Source: Alkalihalophilus marmarensis DSM 21297 (lineage in GTDB: Bacteria > Bacillota > Bacilli > Bacillales > Bacillaceae_D). From it: DNA of 64,000 nucleotides. The notes below the pieces were generated by a model. It saw nothing but the letters and a program-made list of their open reading frames with translations, was not told the DNA's origin and ran no database searches. The first letter of the stretch is position 1, and every line of letters begins with the position of its first letter. A program made the translations under genes and the position numbers. Shown here one piece after another: positions 8,192 to 17,147 of the stretch. The DNA lies in the NCBI RefSeq assembly GCF_000474275.2, contig NZ_ATAE01000005.1:1-64000 (forward strand). Direction: 5' to 3'.

Positions 8192-9639
8192 AACGAAAGA
8201 TAGAACGTCATCCGGAGTCAATCCCAACAGATGAAAAATTAAAAAGCAAAACGTTAACGATACCAGAACTTAAAGAATTTTTGGCAAGATTTGAAGATAT
8301 AGAGTGTAAAGAGGAACCAAATGCAATTCTCTCCTTTTATTGTGAAGGAATGATTGATCATGCTCAGTACAATGATCATTACATGGCTGTTATCAGCAGT
8401 TTGAGCGAGAGGCATGAGGTGAAAGCATATCTTCAAGGATTGCCTCCTAGCTTTGAAGTAGATGACTTTGATCTTTTGATTGAAAAGCTTTTTTCTGGTT
8501 ATCTGCTCATTTTTAAAGAAGGATATTCACATTTTCTGTCAATTGATATCACGAAAATCCCACAAAGAACACCACAGGAATCAACGACAGAAGTCTCCAT
8601 TAAAGGTCCTAAAGATTCTTTTACAGAAGAACTTCATACTAATATTGCCTTGATAAGAAAACGTTTAAAATCACCGCGATTATATAGTGAAACGTTTACT
8701 GTAGGTTCTGAAACGGAAACTAAAGTAGCCCTTTTGTATTTAAACGATAAAGCAAATAAAGAAGTAATTAAAGAAGTAAGGGAGAGACTTGATAGCTTTG
8801 AAACAGAGGGGATTGTAAGCAGCGGCCAATTAGAACAATGGCTGTCTGATCGTTCCTTTTCTCTATTTCCCTTGTTCGATTATATTACTAGACCTGATTT
8901 TGTCGTAGAGTGTATGCTGCGCGGCCGATTTATTATCATTGTAAATGGATCCCCGACGGTGTTAATCGGACCCATTAATTTATTCGAATTGATTAAATCA
9001 CCTGAGGATGTTCATTATCCATTTTATTTAATTGCTTTTCAGCGTATCATTCGAGTGGTTGCTTTAACAATTGCAATATTCTTACCTGGTTTTTGGATTG
9101 CGATTGCTTCTGTAAATATTGATCAGCTGCCCTTTCCATTGCTCGCAACAGTGGTTATTGCTAGGGAAGGTCTTCCCTTTCCCTATGCGCTTGAAGCCAT
9201 TTTTATTTTAGGGTTATTTGAGCTATTAAAAGAGGCTGGGGTCAGGATGCCAAAAGCATTAGGTCAGACAATTTCAATTGTAGGTGGATTAATTATTGGG
9301 GATGCGGCGATTCGAGCAGGACTTGCATCACCAGCATTGATCGTTGTTATTGCACTAAGTGCAGTCGCGACATACACGCTTGTCAATCAATCATTGACCG
9401 GTACAGTCAGTGTTCTGCGCATCTACTGCTTAGCTGTATCAGCATTTCTAGGAGTGTACGGATTTTTCATTGCAGTATTTAGTGTACTCATTTATTTGTG
9501 TCACCTTCAATCGTTTAAACTACCATACCTTGAACCTGTTGCATCTTTAAGTTTAAAAGAGATCCCGTCTGCATTACTGCTGAATCCTTTTAAGCGAAAA
9601 GATTTTACCGCCCCAATGCTGAAGCGGAGGAAATCATGA
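8188..9639 (+). CDS. Spore germination protein, GerA (A subunit) family
   Basis: This is a full-length A subunit (483 residues). The N-terminal ~265 residues are hydrophilic. The family anchor block (YITRPDF, then PTVLIGPINLFELI) precedes about five membrane segments starting near residue 275, including G-Q-T-I-S-I-V-G-G-L-I-I-G-D-A-A-I. It overlaps the preceding B gene and the following C gene by four bases each. It is the intact paralogue of the broken gene at the left edge of the window. With the B and C neighbours it gives a complete receptor, which triggers release of ions and dipicolinic acid when the nutrient is sensed. Confidence 0.92.
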   Translation: MKRKIERHPESIPTDEKLKSKTLTIPELKEFLARFEDIECKEEPNAILSFYCEGMIDHAQYNDHYMAVISSLSERHEVKAYLQGLPPSFEVDDFDLLIEKLFSGYLLIFKEGYSHFLSIDITKIPQRTPQESTTEVSIKGPKDSFTEELHTNIALIRKRLKSPRLYSETFTVGSETETKVALLYLNDKANKEVIKEVRERLDSFETEGIVSSGQLEQWLSDRSFSLFPLFDYITRPDFVVECMLRGRFIIIVNGSPTVLIGPINLFELIKSPEDVHYPFYLIAFQRIIRVVALTIAIFLPGFWIAIASVNIDQLPFPLLATVVIAREGLPFPYALEAIFILGLFELLKEAGVRMPKALGQTISIVGGLIIGDAAIRAGLASPALIVVIALSAVATYTLVNQSLTGTVSVLRIYCLAVSAFLGVYGFFIAVFSVLIYLCHLQSFKLPYLEPVASLSLKEIPSALLLNPFKRKDFTAPMLKRRKS

Positions 9640-10808
9640 TAGGCACTCTAGTTAAGCGAACCATGATCCTTTTAGTAAGCGTCTTTATACTATCAGGATG
9701 CAGTGATATTAAAGAACTTCAAAATGCCAATTATGCAACCGCTATTGGGATTGACTTTAAAGACGGGAAATATGAGAGTTACATTCAAATGGTTAATCTT
9801 GACCAAGTTGCGACAACAGAAGGCGGGGGGGCCGGAGAGCCTCAAATGCTCGTCTCAAAAGCTGTTGCTAATACATTTGAAGAAGCTTTTTTTGAAGTTT
9901 ACCGAACGTCACAAGAAAGAATTATTTGGGCGCATGTAACATCCATTGTTTTAAGTGAGTCAGCTCTAGATCAAGGATTTCAACATATATTTGATGCATT
10001 AACGAGATACTATGAATTTCGTTTAACGCCTTGGGTCTTTGGTACAACTGAATCAATGGAAGATATTCTTAGTCAAACTGGATTCTTCGCTAAGACCTCT
10101 CTTGATACGGTAATGCATAATCCAATGAGAAGCTATGAGCAAAGCTCAACGATAAGACCTATAAAATTACAGCGTTTGGCAAGGGAAATGTTTGAACCAT
10201 CCCAAACAACGTATATCCCATCACTTGCTATTGATCAAACTCAATGGGAAAAGAACAACGAAGGCGAATCTAAATTAGAGGTGAACGGGGCATTTTTTAT
10301 TCAAAATGATCATTTCAAAGGCTTTTTCACAACGGATCAATTAGAAGGGCTTCGCTGGCTTATTTCAGATACACAAAGGGCCTCCTTGGTCGTACCCGAT
10401 GAAAATAATACTGAATACGTGTTGGTTATAAAAGACCCTGTTCCTAGAACAACCCCAGGTATAAAAGGAGGAAATCCATCTTTTGACATCGTGGTATCAA
10501 TGAAAGGTTATTTTACCAATCGAAATGAAAATCATCATCTTGTCCTCCCGCAGATTTATAAACAGTCGATTAAGGAAGTCGAGGATGAAATTACAGCGCT
10601 CTATCAATTAGGGATTGAAAATAATGTAGACTTCTTAAATTTAGAGCATCAGTTTTTTAGAAAGCATCCGAAAGAATGGTTAACGTTAAGAGAAGATGGT
10701 CAGCTTTTTATTGATGAACAATCTCTTAATGAAATAACCATTCATTTAAACATTAAGCATACAGGAGCGATCTTAAATAAATCACTTGATATCAAAAATA
10801 TTAAATAA
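9636..10808 (+). CDS. Spore germination lipoprotein, GerC (C subunit) family
   Basis: This 390-residue C subunit has a signal ending in lipobox ILSGC near residue 22, followed by the conserved early region A-N-Y-A-T-A-I-G-I-D. ATGA overlap with the A gene. It is the last gene of the B-A-C operon, which ends at a strong terminator seven bases later. Family members are lipidated and sit on the outer surface of the inner spore membrane, where they are needed for receptor assembly. Confidence 0.92.
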   Translation: MIGTLVKRTMILLVSVFILSGCSDIKELQNANYATAIGIDFKDGKYESYIQMVNLDQVATTEGGGAGEPQMLVSKAVANTFEEAFFEVYRTSQERIIWAHVTSIVLSESALDQGFQHIFDALTRYYEFRLTPWVFGTTESMEDILSQTGFFAKTSLDTVMHNPMRSYEQSSTIRPIKLQRLAREMFEPSQTTYIPSLAIDQTQWEKNNEGESKLEVNGAFFIQNDHFKGFFTTDQLEGLRWLISDTQRASLVVPDENNTEYVLVIKDPVPRTTPGIKGGNPSFDIVVSMKGYFTNRNENHHLVLPQIYKQSIKEVEDEITALYQLGIENNVDFLNLEHQFFRKHPKEWLTLREDGQLFIDEQSLNEITIHLNIKHTGAILNKSLDIKNIK

Positions 10809-10814
10809 ATGTAC

Positions 10815-10859
10815 AAAAAGCAAGCCAAGGCTAAATGTTGCCTTGGCTTGCAGCTTTTT
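10815..10859 (+). terminator. Terminator of the B-A-C germination operon
   Basis: The 12-bp perfect stem GCAAGCCAAGGC / GCCTTGGCTTGC with an 8-base loop is followed by AGCTTTTT. Confidence 0.92.
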
Positions 10860-11166
10860 AAAAGTTTGTAATGATAGGGCTTTCAACACACATGTATGAG
10901 CAATTTGAATTGATGAAATTAATATTTATGTTAAGATAAGTAACAATCATGGCTTAATGTTACTTTTTCTAACACTGAAACGAATGTAAGTAACACTTTA
11001 TAGGCTGAATAGTCAGAAAAGTATTTGCGTATTAAAGCATTATCAGGTAAGATAATAAAAACCTGATGAGAGTCCTATAATTACTTAGGGACACATATCG
11101 ACCTGTCGGGACTTAATGCGTCCCTTAGGGCGACTTCTAAGATTAGAGTATGAGGAGGATGTTTGA
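10860..11166 (+). promoter_or_regulatory. ppc: ppc upstream region with inverted repeats
   Basis: No gene is visible in these 307 bases. A perfect inverted repeat ATCAGGT / ACCTGAT (11042-11048, 11061-11067) lies just upstream of a TATAAT hexamer at 11076-11081, which has no good -35. Downstream of it, AGGGAC (11087-11092) can pair with GTCCCT (11120-11125), or GGGAC (11108-11112) can pair with GTCCC (11120-11124). These pairings are mutually exclusive. The region looks like the promoter, a possible operator and a structured leader, but I recognise no known riboswitch. Confidence 0.4.
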
Positions 11167-13923
11167 ATGATTGAAATCAATGATGCAAATACATTATTAA
11201 GAAATGATGTAAAAAAGCTCGGTAATATTCTAGGAGAAATTCTTGTCCACCATGGTGGAGTTGATCTCCTAAACAAAGTTGAATCCATTCGTGAAAAAAC
11301 AAAATCCTTGCGTCAACACCATGACCAAGAGACATATAACGCATTAAAAGAAGAGATTGCAACACTAGAACCACCAACACGGCAGCAAGTAATACGTGCG
11401 TTTTCAATTTACTTCCATTTAGTAAATATTGCGGAACAAAATCACCGAATCCGCCGCCAAAGACAATACCAGCTGAATGAGGAGGGGGTAAGCCAGCCAT
11501 TTTCTTTAGAGCGTGCAGTGTCAGCTGTAAAAGAGTTAGAGCCAGAAGATGAAGTGATGCAGAAAGTGCTGAACGATTTATCGATTGAGCTTATTATTAC
11601 GGCCCATCCCACAGAGGCAACGAAACGTACGGTACTTGAAACGCAAAAACGTATTTCAACGATTTTACAAGAGTTTGATAATCAACAACTAACGAAAAAA
11701 GAACGCCGCCGCTTAGAGGACAGCCTATTTAATGAGGTAACGGCATTATGGCAGACAGATGAGCTTCGTCATCGTAAGCCGACAGTTCTTGATGAAGTGA
11801 AAAATGGATTGCATTATTTTAACCAAACGTTATTTGAAGTTATTCCTGAAGTACACCAAGAATTAGAAGTGCAGCTCGATGAACAGTTCCCTAATCACAA
11901 ATGGTCTGTGCCAAACTTCCTTCATTTTGGATCATGGATTGGGGGAGACCGCGACGGCAACCCGAACGTAACGCCAGAGGTGACGTGGGAAACATTGAAA
12001 CTACAAAGACGCCTTGTTTTAAAGAAGTATAAGGAGAGTCTAATTGACTTAATGAAACGCTTCAGTCAGACAACGACTCGTGTGCAAATTAGTGACGAGC
12101 TTTTACAGTCAGTTCAAGCAGATGAAGCGAACTATTTGGAAGACGGAGAAGAATGGCCGATTGAAACAGAGTTATATCGTCGTAAGTTCCAAGTGATTTT
12201 AAAGAGAATTCGTGCTGTTGGCAAAGAGGATAAAGCAGCTTACCAAAATGCAGAGGAATTACTAGCAGATCTAAATCTGATCAAAGAGAGTGCAGAACAG
12301 CATCAACCAGCAAACCGCACACTAAAAACATTACGAAAGCTAATTCGTCAGGTACAACTTTTTGGATTCCATTTAGCAACACTTGATATTCGTAATCACA
12401 GTGGCGAGCATGAAGCGGCTATTACTGAGATCTTAAGAGCTGTACAAATCACTGATGATTATGCTTCCCTGACAGAAGAAGAGAAATTGACTATCCTGCA
12501 AGATGTTTTAAGGGACCCAAGACCTCTCTTACTTCTGAAAGAAGATTACTCAAAAGAAACACAAGAAGTGATAAAAGTATTTGACATGATTAAGCAAGCA
12601 CATCGTGAGTTTGGCAGCCGCTCTATTGAAGTGTATTTAGTAAGTATGACGCAGTCTTCAAGTGACTTGCTTGAAGTGCTGTTACTAGCTAAAGAGGCTG
12701 GAATCTACCGCCTGCATGCTGATGGTACAGTAGACAGCGGACTTCATGTTGCACCGCTTCTTGAAACGGTTGATGATTTAGTAGCTGGGCCGCGTATTAT
12801 GAAAACACTGTTTGAGATGGATGTATATCGCAACCATTTATCTGAGCGCGGCAACCATCAAGAAATTATGCTTGGATATTCAGATGGAAGTAAAGACGGC
12901 GGAACACTTACGGCAAACTGGAAGCTCTTTAAAGCTCAGCAGGAAATTCATGATATGGCAAAGGATTATCAAGTGCGTTTGAAGTTCTTCCATGGCCGCG
13001 GCGGATCGCTAGGACGAGGAGGCGGACCGCTTAACCGCAGTATTTTATCTCAGCCGGCTGAAACGCTTGGTGACGGAGTGAAAATTACGGAGCAAGGTGA
13101 AGTGCTGTCCTCACGTTATCTTCTTGAAGATATTGCTTATCGAAACCTTGAACAGGCAGCGTCCGCATTGTTAGAGGCATCGGCTTCATCACAGATCCAA
13201 ACGAAAAAAGGACATTCGCGTAAAGAGGCTTGGGAAGAGGCAATGGAAGAAGCGTCTAAACACTCGCTTAAGAAATACCAGTCGCTTGTTTTTGGAGATC
13301 AAGATTTCTTAACCTATTTCAAACAAGCAACACCGTTAAATGAACTAGGTGCCTTAAATATTGGTTCTCGTCCAATGAGCCGTAAAGGAAGTCAGCGCTT
13401 TGAAGATTTACGTGCGATTCCGTGGGTATTTGCGTGGACGCAGTCTCGTCAAATGATCCCAGCATGGTACGCTGCAGGAACGGGGCTTAGCACGTTTGCT
13501 AATGAGAGCGAAGAGAACTTAGCATTATTACGCGAAATGTATAATAACTGGCCATTTTTCCATTCAACGATTAATAATCTGCAAATGGCCCTAATGAAAG
13601 CCGACCTAAAGACGGCGAAAGAGTATATGAATTTAGTAGAAGACCAAGAAATTGCAGATCGAATTTTTGGAGATATTAGTGAAGAATATATTCGTACAAA
13701 AGAGATTTTATTAAAAATCTCAGAAAGCGAAGAGCTTCTAGATCATACTCCAAACATTCAAGAATCTGTACACAGACGTAATCCGTACGTCGATCCGCTT
13801 AATTTTTTACAAGTTGATCTAATTTCAAAAATGCGTGCAGAAGAAAATCCATCTGATGAGTTAATGACCGAGGTATTACTCACAATCAGCGGAGTAGCAG
13901 CAGGACTTGTGAATACGGGTTGA
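11167..13923 (+). CDS. ppc: Phosphoenolpyruvate carboxylase
   Basis: The enzyme condenses PEP with bicarbonate to oxaloacetate, refilling the TCA cycle. The 918 residues cover the full family length, slightly longer than the 883 of E. coli. All catalytic signatures are present: TAHPTEATKRT with its histidine near residue 145, the glycine/aspartate loop GGDRDGNP near 259, SDGSKDGG near 575, the mobile loop FHGRGGSLGRGGGP near 607, and a C-terminal N-T-G. The start is set by a GAGGAGG site. It is a single-gene unit with its own terminator. B. subtilis itself uses pyruvate carboxylase, so Ppc marks a different Bacillaceae lineage or an extra anaplerotic route. Confidence 0.97.
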   Translation: MIEINDANTLLRNDVKKLGNILGEILVHHGGVDLLNKVESIREKTKSLRQHHDQETYNALKEEIATLEPPTRQQVIRAFSIYFHLVNIAEQNHRIRRQRQYQLNEEGVSQPFSLERAVSAVKELEPEDEVMQKVLNDLSIELIITAHPTEATKRTVLETQKRISTILQEFDNQQLTKKERRRLEDSLFNEVTALWQTDELRHRKPTVLDEVKNGLHYFNQTLFEVIPEVHQELEVQLDEQFPNHKWSVPNFLHFGSWIGGDRDGNPNVTPEVTWETLKLQRRLVLKKYKESLIDLMKRFSQTTTRVQISDELLQSVQADEANYLEDGEEWPIETELYRRKFQVILKRIRAVGKEDKAAYQNAEELLADLNLIKESAEQHQPANRTLKTLRKLIRQVQLFGFHLATLDIRNHSGEHEAAITEILRAVQITDDYASLTEEEKLTILQDVLRDPRPLLLLKEDYSKETQEVIKVFDMIKQAHREFGSRSIEVYLVSMTQSSSDLLEVLLLAKEAGIYRLHADGTVDSGLHVAPLLETVDDLVAGPRIMKTLFEMDVYRNHLSERGNHQEIMLGYSDGSKDGGTLTANWKLFKAQQEIHDMAKDYQVRLKFFHGRGGSLGRGGGPLNRSILSQPAETLGDGVKITEQGEVLSSRYLLEDIAYRNLEQAASALLEASASSQIQTKKGHSRKEAWEEAMEEASKHSLKKYQSLVFGDQDFLTYFKQATPLNELGALNIGSRPMSRKGSQRFEDLRAIPWVFAWTQSRQMIPAWYAAGTGLSTFANESEENLALLREMYNNWPFFHSTINNLQMALMKADLKTAKEYMNLVEDQEIADRIFGDISEEYIRTKEILLKISESEELLDHTPNIQESVHRRNPYVDPLNFLQVDLISKMRAEENPSDELMTEVLLTISGVAAGLVNTG

Positions 13924-13932
13924 TTAAAAAGG

Positions 13933-13961
13933 AATCCACCACATAATGTGGTGGATTTTTT
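13933..13961. terminator. Terminator of ppc, shared with the converging comB-like operon
   Basis: The 11-bp perfect stem AATCCACCACA / TGTGGTGGATT with a 3-base loop is followed by Ts. The minus-strand stop codon is at its edge. Confidence 0.9.
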
Positions 13962-14712
13962 ATATTGCTTTTGACGAAGTGATGAGCCTTATAACTCCAT
14001 TCTGAAATAGCGGAACATTATTTATTCTAGGTTGAGACGAAACATAATCCAACGATTTATCATATCCTAAATGATATAGGAACTTACCTGTTTCGGAATC
14101 TAAAAACAGTTGTTTAACTTCCTCTATTGAGAGTCTTTCATATAACATAAGTGCCGTTCTTGCCCCGTCTGATAGCTCCCACTGGTCCCTGTCGTCGTAA
14201 TCATTCATGCAGTGTATCAAAGCTCCAGCAGTTATAAAATCTTCAATCGAAAACCTTCCATGATTACCCGCACATACAATTAATAAAGTATCATTAGAGT
14301 TTGTATGATTAATATGAGCAGCGATTGATTGATAATTCACTATCGAACTTGTATAAACCTTCTTAGCTTCTCTACAATTGTTTAATGCGACTGTACCATT
14401 CGTTGTGGTTAGAATAATAGGTTTGTTTTTTACCTGTAATTGCATTAACTCAAGAGGGTCAGGACGATAAAAGCCATCAATATCATAACCTTGCCTTTCT
14501 CCAGTTAAAAAAGGGTCTTGGTCTTTAAATTGTTCCCACAATTCCCATGCGTCAGTTAGTGATGAAGCAGGAATAATGAATGAAGATCCTTCTTCTAATA
14601 ATAAACTTATAGTGGAAGTGGCTAATAATGAGTCAATAACCACGACTGTACAGTTATTGAGTCTTGTTGAAATAATATCCTCTTTCCTAGTTAACAGATG
14701 AATCCTTCTCAT
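13960..14712 (-). CDS. ComB-like phosphatase (2-phosphosulfolactate phosphatase family)
   Basis: The 250-residue protein belongs to the Mg-dependent ComB family, whose founder removes phosphate from 2-phosphosulfolactate in coenzyme M synthesis. Family blocks are present: VVVIDSLLATST (residues 23-34), TGERQG (70-75), TTTNGT (102-107), C-A-G-N-H-G and E-D-F-I-T-A-G-A. The first block normally reads D-V-L-R-A-T-S-T, so a conserved arginine is leucine here and the substrate may differ. It is the last gene of a minus-strand operon with an ACAD10/11-type phosphotransferase and dehydrogenase. No other coenzyme M genes are in the window. A phosphatase acting on a phosphorylated hydroxyacid intermediate of that pathway is my inference. 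Confidence 0.75.
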   Translation of the reverse strand: MRRIHLLTRKEDIISTRLNNCTVVVIDSLLATSTISLLLEEGSSFIIPASSLTDAWELWEQFKDQDPFLTGERQGYDIDGFYRPDPLELMQLQVKNKPIILTTTNGTVALNNCREAKKVYTSSIVNYQSIAAHINHTNSNDTLLIVCAGNHGRFSIEDFITAGALIHCMNDYDDRDQWELSDGARTALMLYERLSIEEVKQLFLDSETGKFLYHLGYDKSLDYVSSQPRINNVPLFQNGVIRLITSSKAI

Positions 14713-14723
14713 GGCAGGTCATC

Positions 14724-15785
14724 CTATCTTAGAATTTTATCTTGTTTTGCTTTCATCGAAAGGTCTATTAAATTTGCGATGCCTTTATTGAGCGTGTGAA
14801 AACGTTCATCTTTTAATTCTCCTTTTTTATAGCGAGAATAAATTTGTTGGAGAATCACAGCAATCTTAAAAAAGGCAAATGATAAATAATAATCAAAACC
14901 ATCTATATTTCGACCGCTCTTCACTGCATACTGCTGGACCATTTCATTCCTTGATAAGAAACCCCCTAACTGTGTGACAGATACAAGTCCTGTTTCAGCA
15001 TCTCCTGGTTCTGTCCAATAGGCAATAGAACCCGCTAAATCTAGTAAAGGGTCTCCAACTGAGCACAACTCCCAATCAAATACTCCAATTGCTTTACTAA
15101 GGTCATCTTCAGATAACATCATATTATTTAATTTCATATCGTTATGGACGATAGCAGGTGTAGGGGAAGAAGGGATATTTTCTTGCAACCATCTAATAAG
15201 TTTATCAATTCCCAGGTGATTATCGACGATGGAAGCATGATACCGTTTAATCCAACCTTTAACTTGTCTTTTTAAATACCCCTCTGGCCTTCCTAGTTCT
15301 ACTAGATTTGTTTCATAGATATCAATAGAGTGTAAATTTACAAGCGTGTCTATCAGTGCATGTGACGCTTTAACTTCAATATCATTGACGTGTTGAATCT
15401 CTGGAGGAATACAGTCATCTAATACGATTCCTTCTTTTTTTTCCATTATATAAAAATGCTTTTCACTAATATCATCCTCTTCGACATATAAGTAAGGTTC
15501 TGGAGCGAGTGAAAAATATGGGTGAACTTTTTTAAGTATTTTATATTCACGTTCCATATCATGAGCTCTAGGAGGGATCTCTCCAAAAGGAGGTCGCCTC
15601 ATTACCATTTCCTTATCATTAAATGATAGTAAATAGGTTAGATTTGAGTAACCTGTTGTAAATTGTTTAACATATAGCTCTCTAGTATCAATATTTGGAA
15701 GTTCTTTAGATAACAATTGTACTAGCTGTTTCCAGTTAATTGATTGATCAGAAGGTGGCTGCACATCTAATTGAATGAGAGTCAA
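14724..15785 (-). CDS. APH-family phosphotransferase, ACAD10/11 (LvaA) type
   Basis: The 353-residue protein has an aminoglycoside phosphotransferase/choline kinase fold. The catalytic loop HNDMKLNN (about 214-221) and the Mg-binding FDWELCSVGDP (about 236-246) are intact. The N-terminal part has GYSNLTYLL and R-E-Y-K-I-L, as in the kinase domains of animal ACAD10/ACAD11 and in LvaA of Pseudomonas, which phosphorylate the 4-hydroxyl of 4-hydroxyacyl-CoA. Its start overlaps the stop of the acyl-CoA dehydrogenase gene by four bases, and these two activities are fused in the animal proteins. An antibiotic-resistance role is unlikely because of this context. The exact substrate is inferred. Confidence 0.8.
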   Translation of the reverse strand: MTLIQLDVQPPSDQSINWKQLVQLLSKELPNIDTRELYVKQFTTGYSNLTYLLSFNDKEMVMRRPPFGEIPPRAHDMEREYKILKKVHPYFSLAPEPYLYVEEDDISEKHFYIMEKKEGIVLDDCIPPEIQHVNDIEVKASHALIDTLVNLHSIDIYETNLVELGRPEGYLKRQVKGWIKRYHASIVDNHLGIDKLIRWLQENIPSSPTPAIVHNDMKLNNMMLSEDDLSKAIGVFDWELCSVGDPLLDLAGSIAYWTEPGDAETGLVSVTQLGGFLSRNEMVQQYAVKSGRNIDGFDYYLSFAFFKIAVILQQIYSRYKKGELKDERFHTLNKGIANLIDLSMKAKQDKILR

Positions 15786-16975
15786 TAGAGTTCCTCTCCT
15801 TTTTCATATGCTTTAATAAGGGTACGAGCTACAACGAAACGATGGACTTCATCTGGACCATCATAAATTCGGGCTGTACGTGCCTCACGATAAAAGCCTT
15901 CAAGCGGAGTGTCTCCTGTTACACCTAATGCCCCATGAACTTGAATAGCACGGTCGATCACATCATGAAGTACTTTAGCTCCAAAGAATTTAATAAGAGA
16001 AATTTCTTTTCGAGCTTCATCTCCTTGGTCAAGACGCCATGCAGCTTGAAGCGTCATTAAACGAGCAGCTTGAGTTTCTGCAGCTGAATCTGCAATGAAG
16101 TTTTGGATGCTTTGAAACTCTGATAATTTTTTACCTCTTGTTTCACGTTTTAAAGCGTAATCAATCATTAATTCCATACTGCGGTGGCATACACCTAACC
16201 ACCGCATAGCGTGAGTAATTCTCCCCGGCCCTAGGCGAAGTTGTGCTAGTTTAAAGCCGTCTCCGCGCTCACCAAGTAAATTTTCTTTTGGGATGCGGCA
16301 ATCTGCATAACGAACTTCACAATGCCCCCCAGCAAAATGATCACCAATAACAGGTACTTCCCTTACAATTTCAAAACCTGGATTGTCATTATCAACGATA
16401 AACAAACTTGTTTTTTTATGAGGGTGTGCATCTTGATCCGTAACTGCCATAACAATTGAAAAGGATGAACCAAGTGCTCCTGTGGTAAACCATTTGTGTC
16501 CATTAATAACCCAGCAATCTTCTTCCTCAACTGCAGTTGCTTGTAAAGTGCGTGGGTCCGATCCAGATACTTCAGGTTCTGTCATAGCAAAGCATGAACG
16601 AATGTCTCCATTTGCCAGAGGAACTAAGTATTTTTCTTTTTGTGCAGGGGTGGCTGCATGTACTAATATTTCACCGTTCCCGGCATCTGGAGCCATTGAA
16701 CCAAAAATATACGGAGCGATAGGACTTCTTCCAATCACTTCAGAAAGTAACCCTAGAGTTACAAAACCATTCCCCATACCCCCATATTCTTTTGGGAGGT
16801 GCCCCGCCCATAGACCAAGTTCCTTCACTTTTTCTTGGAGAGGCTTTAGATACTCATCAGGAAGTCCGCGGTGTGGAACCATATACTTTTCATGAGGGTA
16901 TACATATTCCTCCATAAAAGTTGTAGCTTTTCTAATCATTTCTTGTTGTTCGACTGATGGGCTAAAATCAAACAT
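15782..16975 (-). CDS. Acyl-CoA dehydrogenase, ACAD10/11 (LvaC) type
   Basis: The 397-residue flavoenzyme has the full acyl-CoA dehydrogenase fold. Near the C-terminus it carries DGPDEVH (residues 372-378), the signature of ACAD10/11 and LvaC, in place of the Y-E-G-T loop that supplies the catalytic glutamate in ordinary dehydrogenases. In that family the enzyme handles 4-phosphoacyl-CoA, eliminating phosphate and shifting the oxygen toward C3 so that beta-oxidation can proceed. It is the first gene of the minus-strand operon, preceded by an AAAAAAGGAGATG site and a sigma-54 -24/-12 promoter about 65 bases upstream. It is coupled to the phosphotransferase gene. Confidence 0.85.
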   Translation of the reverse strand: MFDFSPSVEQQEMIRKATTFMEEYVYPHEKYMVPHRGLPDEYLKPLQEKVKELGLWAGHLPKEYGGMGNGFVTLGLLSEVIGRSPIAPYIFGSMAPDAGNGEILVHAATPAQKEKYLVPLANGDIRSCFAMTEPEVSGSDPRTLQATAVEEEDCWVINGHKWFTTGALGSSFSIVMAVTDQDAHPHKKTSLFIVDNDNPGFEIVREVPVIGDHFAGGHCEVRYADCRIPKENLLGERGDGFKLAQLRLGPGRITHAMRWLGVCHRSMELMIDYALKRETRGKKLSEFQSIQNFIADSAAETQAARLMTLQAAWRLDQGDEARKEISLIKFFGAKVLHDVIDRAIQVHGALGVTGDTPLEGFYREARTARIYDGPDEVHRFVVARTLIKAYEKGEELY

Positions 16976-17038
16976 ACTTTCATCTCCTTTTTTATGAATT
17001 AATAATTACATAACATAAATTTTTTATATAAATATTCA

Positions 17039-17055
17039 TGCAATTAGTGTGCCAA
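17039..17055 (-). promoter_or_regulatory. Sigma-54 (SigL) -24/-12 promoter of the minus-strand operon
   Basis: Read on the minus strand the sequence is TTGGCACACTAATTGCA. It has the GG and GC dinucleotides with the required 10-bp gap and matches TGGCAC-N5-TTGCA fully. It points at the acyl-CoA dehydrogenase gene and sits in the divergent region next to the sigma-54 activator gene. Confidence 0.88.
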
Positions 17056-17070
17056 CTATTTAGAATAGTT
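17054..17070. promoter_or_regulatory. Perfect palindrome abutting the minus-strand sigma-54 promoter
   Basis: AACTATT TAG AATAGTT is a 7-bp perfect inverted repeat directly upstream of the -24 element. It differs from the GATTC-N6-GAATC sites of the other arm, so it could bind a different protein or be a second operator type. Function is inferred only from position. Confidence 0.35.
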
Positions 17071-17147
17071 AGAAAATTAATGCAGGTTTATAGGAGGGCT
17101 TGTCGTATATTGTTATCTAAGAAGGAATTGCAATAGGGGGAGAATAA

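Noticed and set aside
11177-11500. 107-codon minus-strand ORF at the start of ppc
   Set aside because: The ppc frame is certain here; the antisense frame has no signal for translation and an implausible composition.
13960-14712. Coenzyme M biosynthesis from the ComB-like gene
   Set aside because: No comA, comC or other coenzyme M genes are present, and the gene sits in an acyl-CoA operon.
14724-15785. Aminoglycoside resistance kinase
   Set aside because: The fold is shared, but the sequence blocks and the coupling to an ACAD10/11-type dehydrogenase point to acid catabolism.
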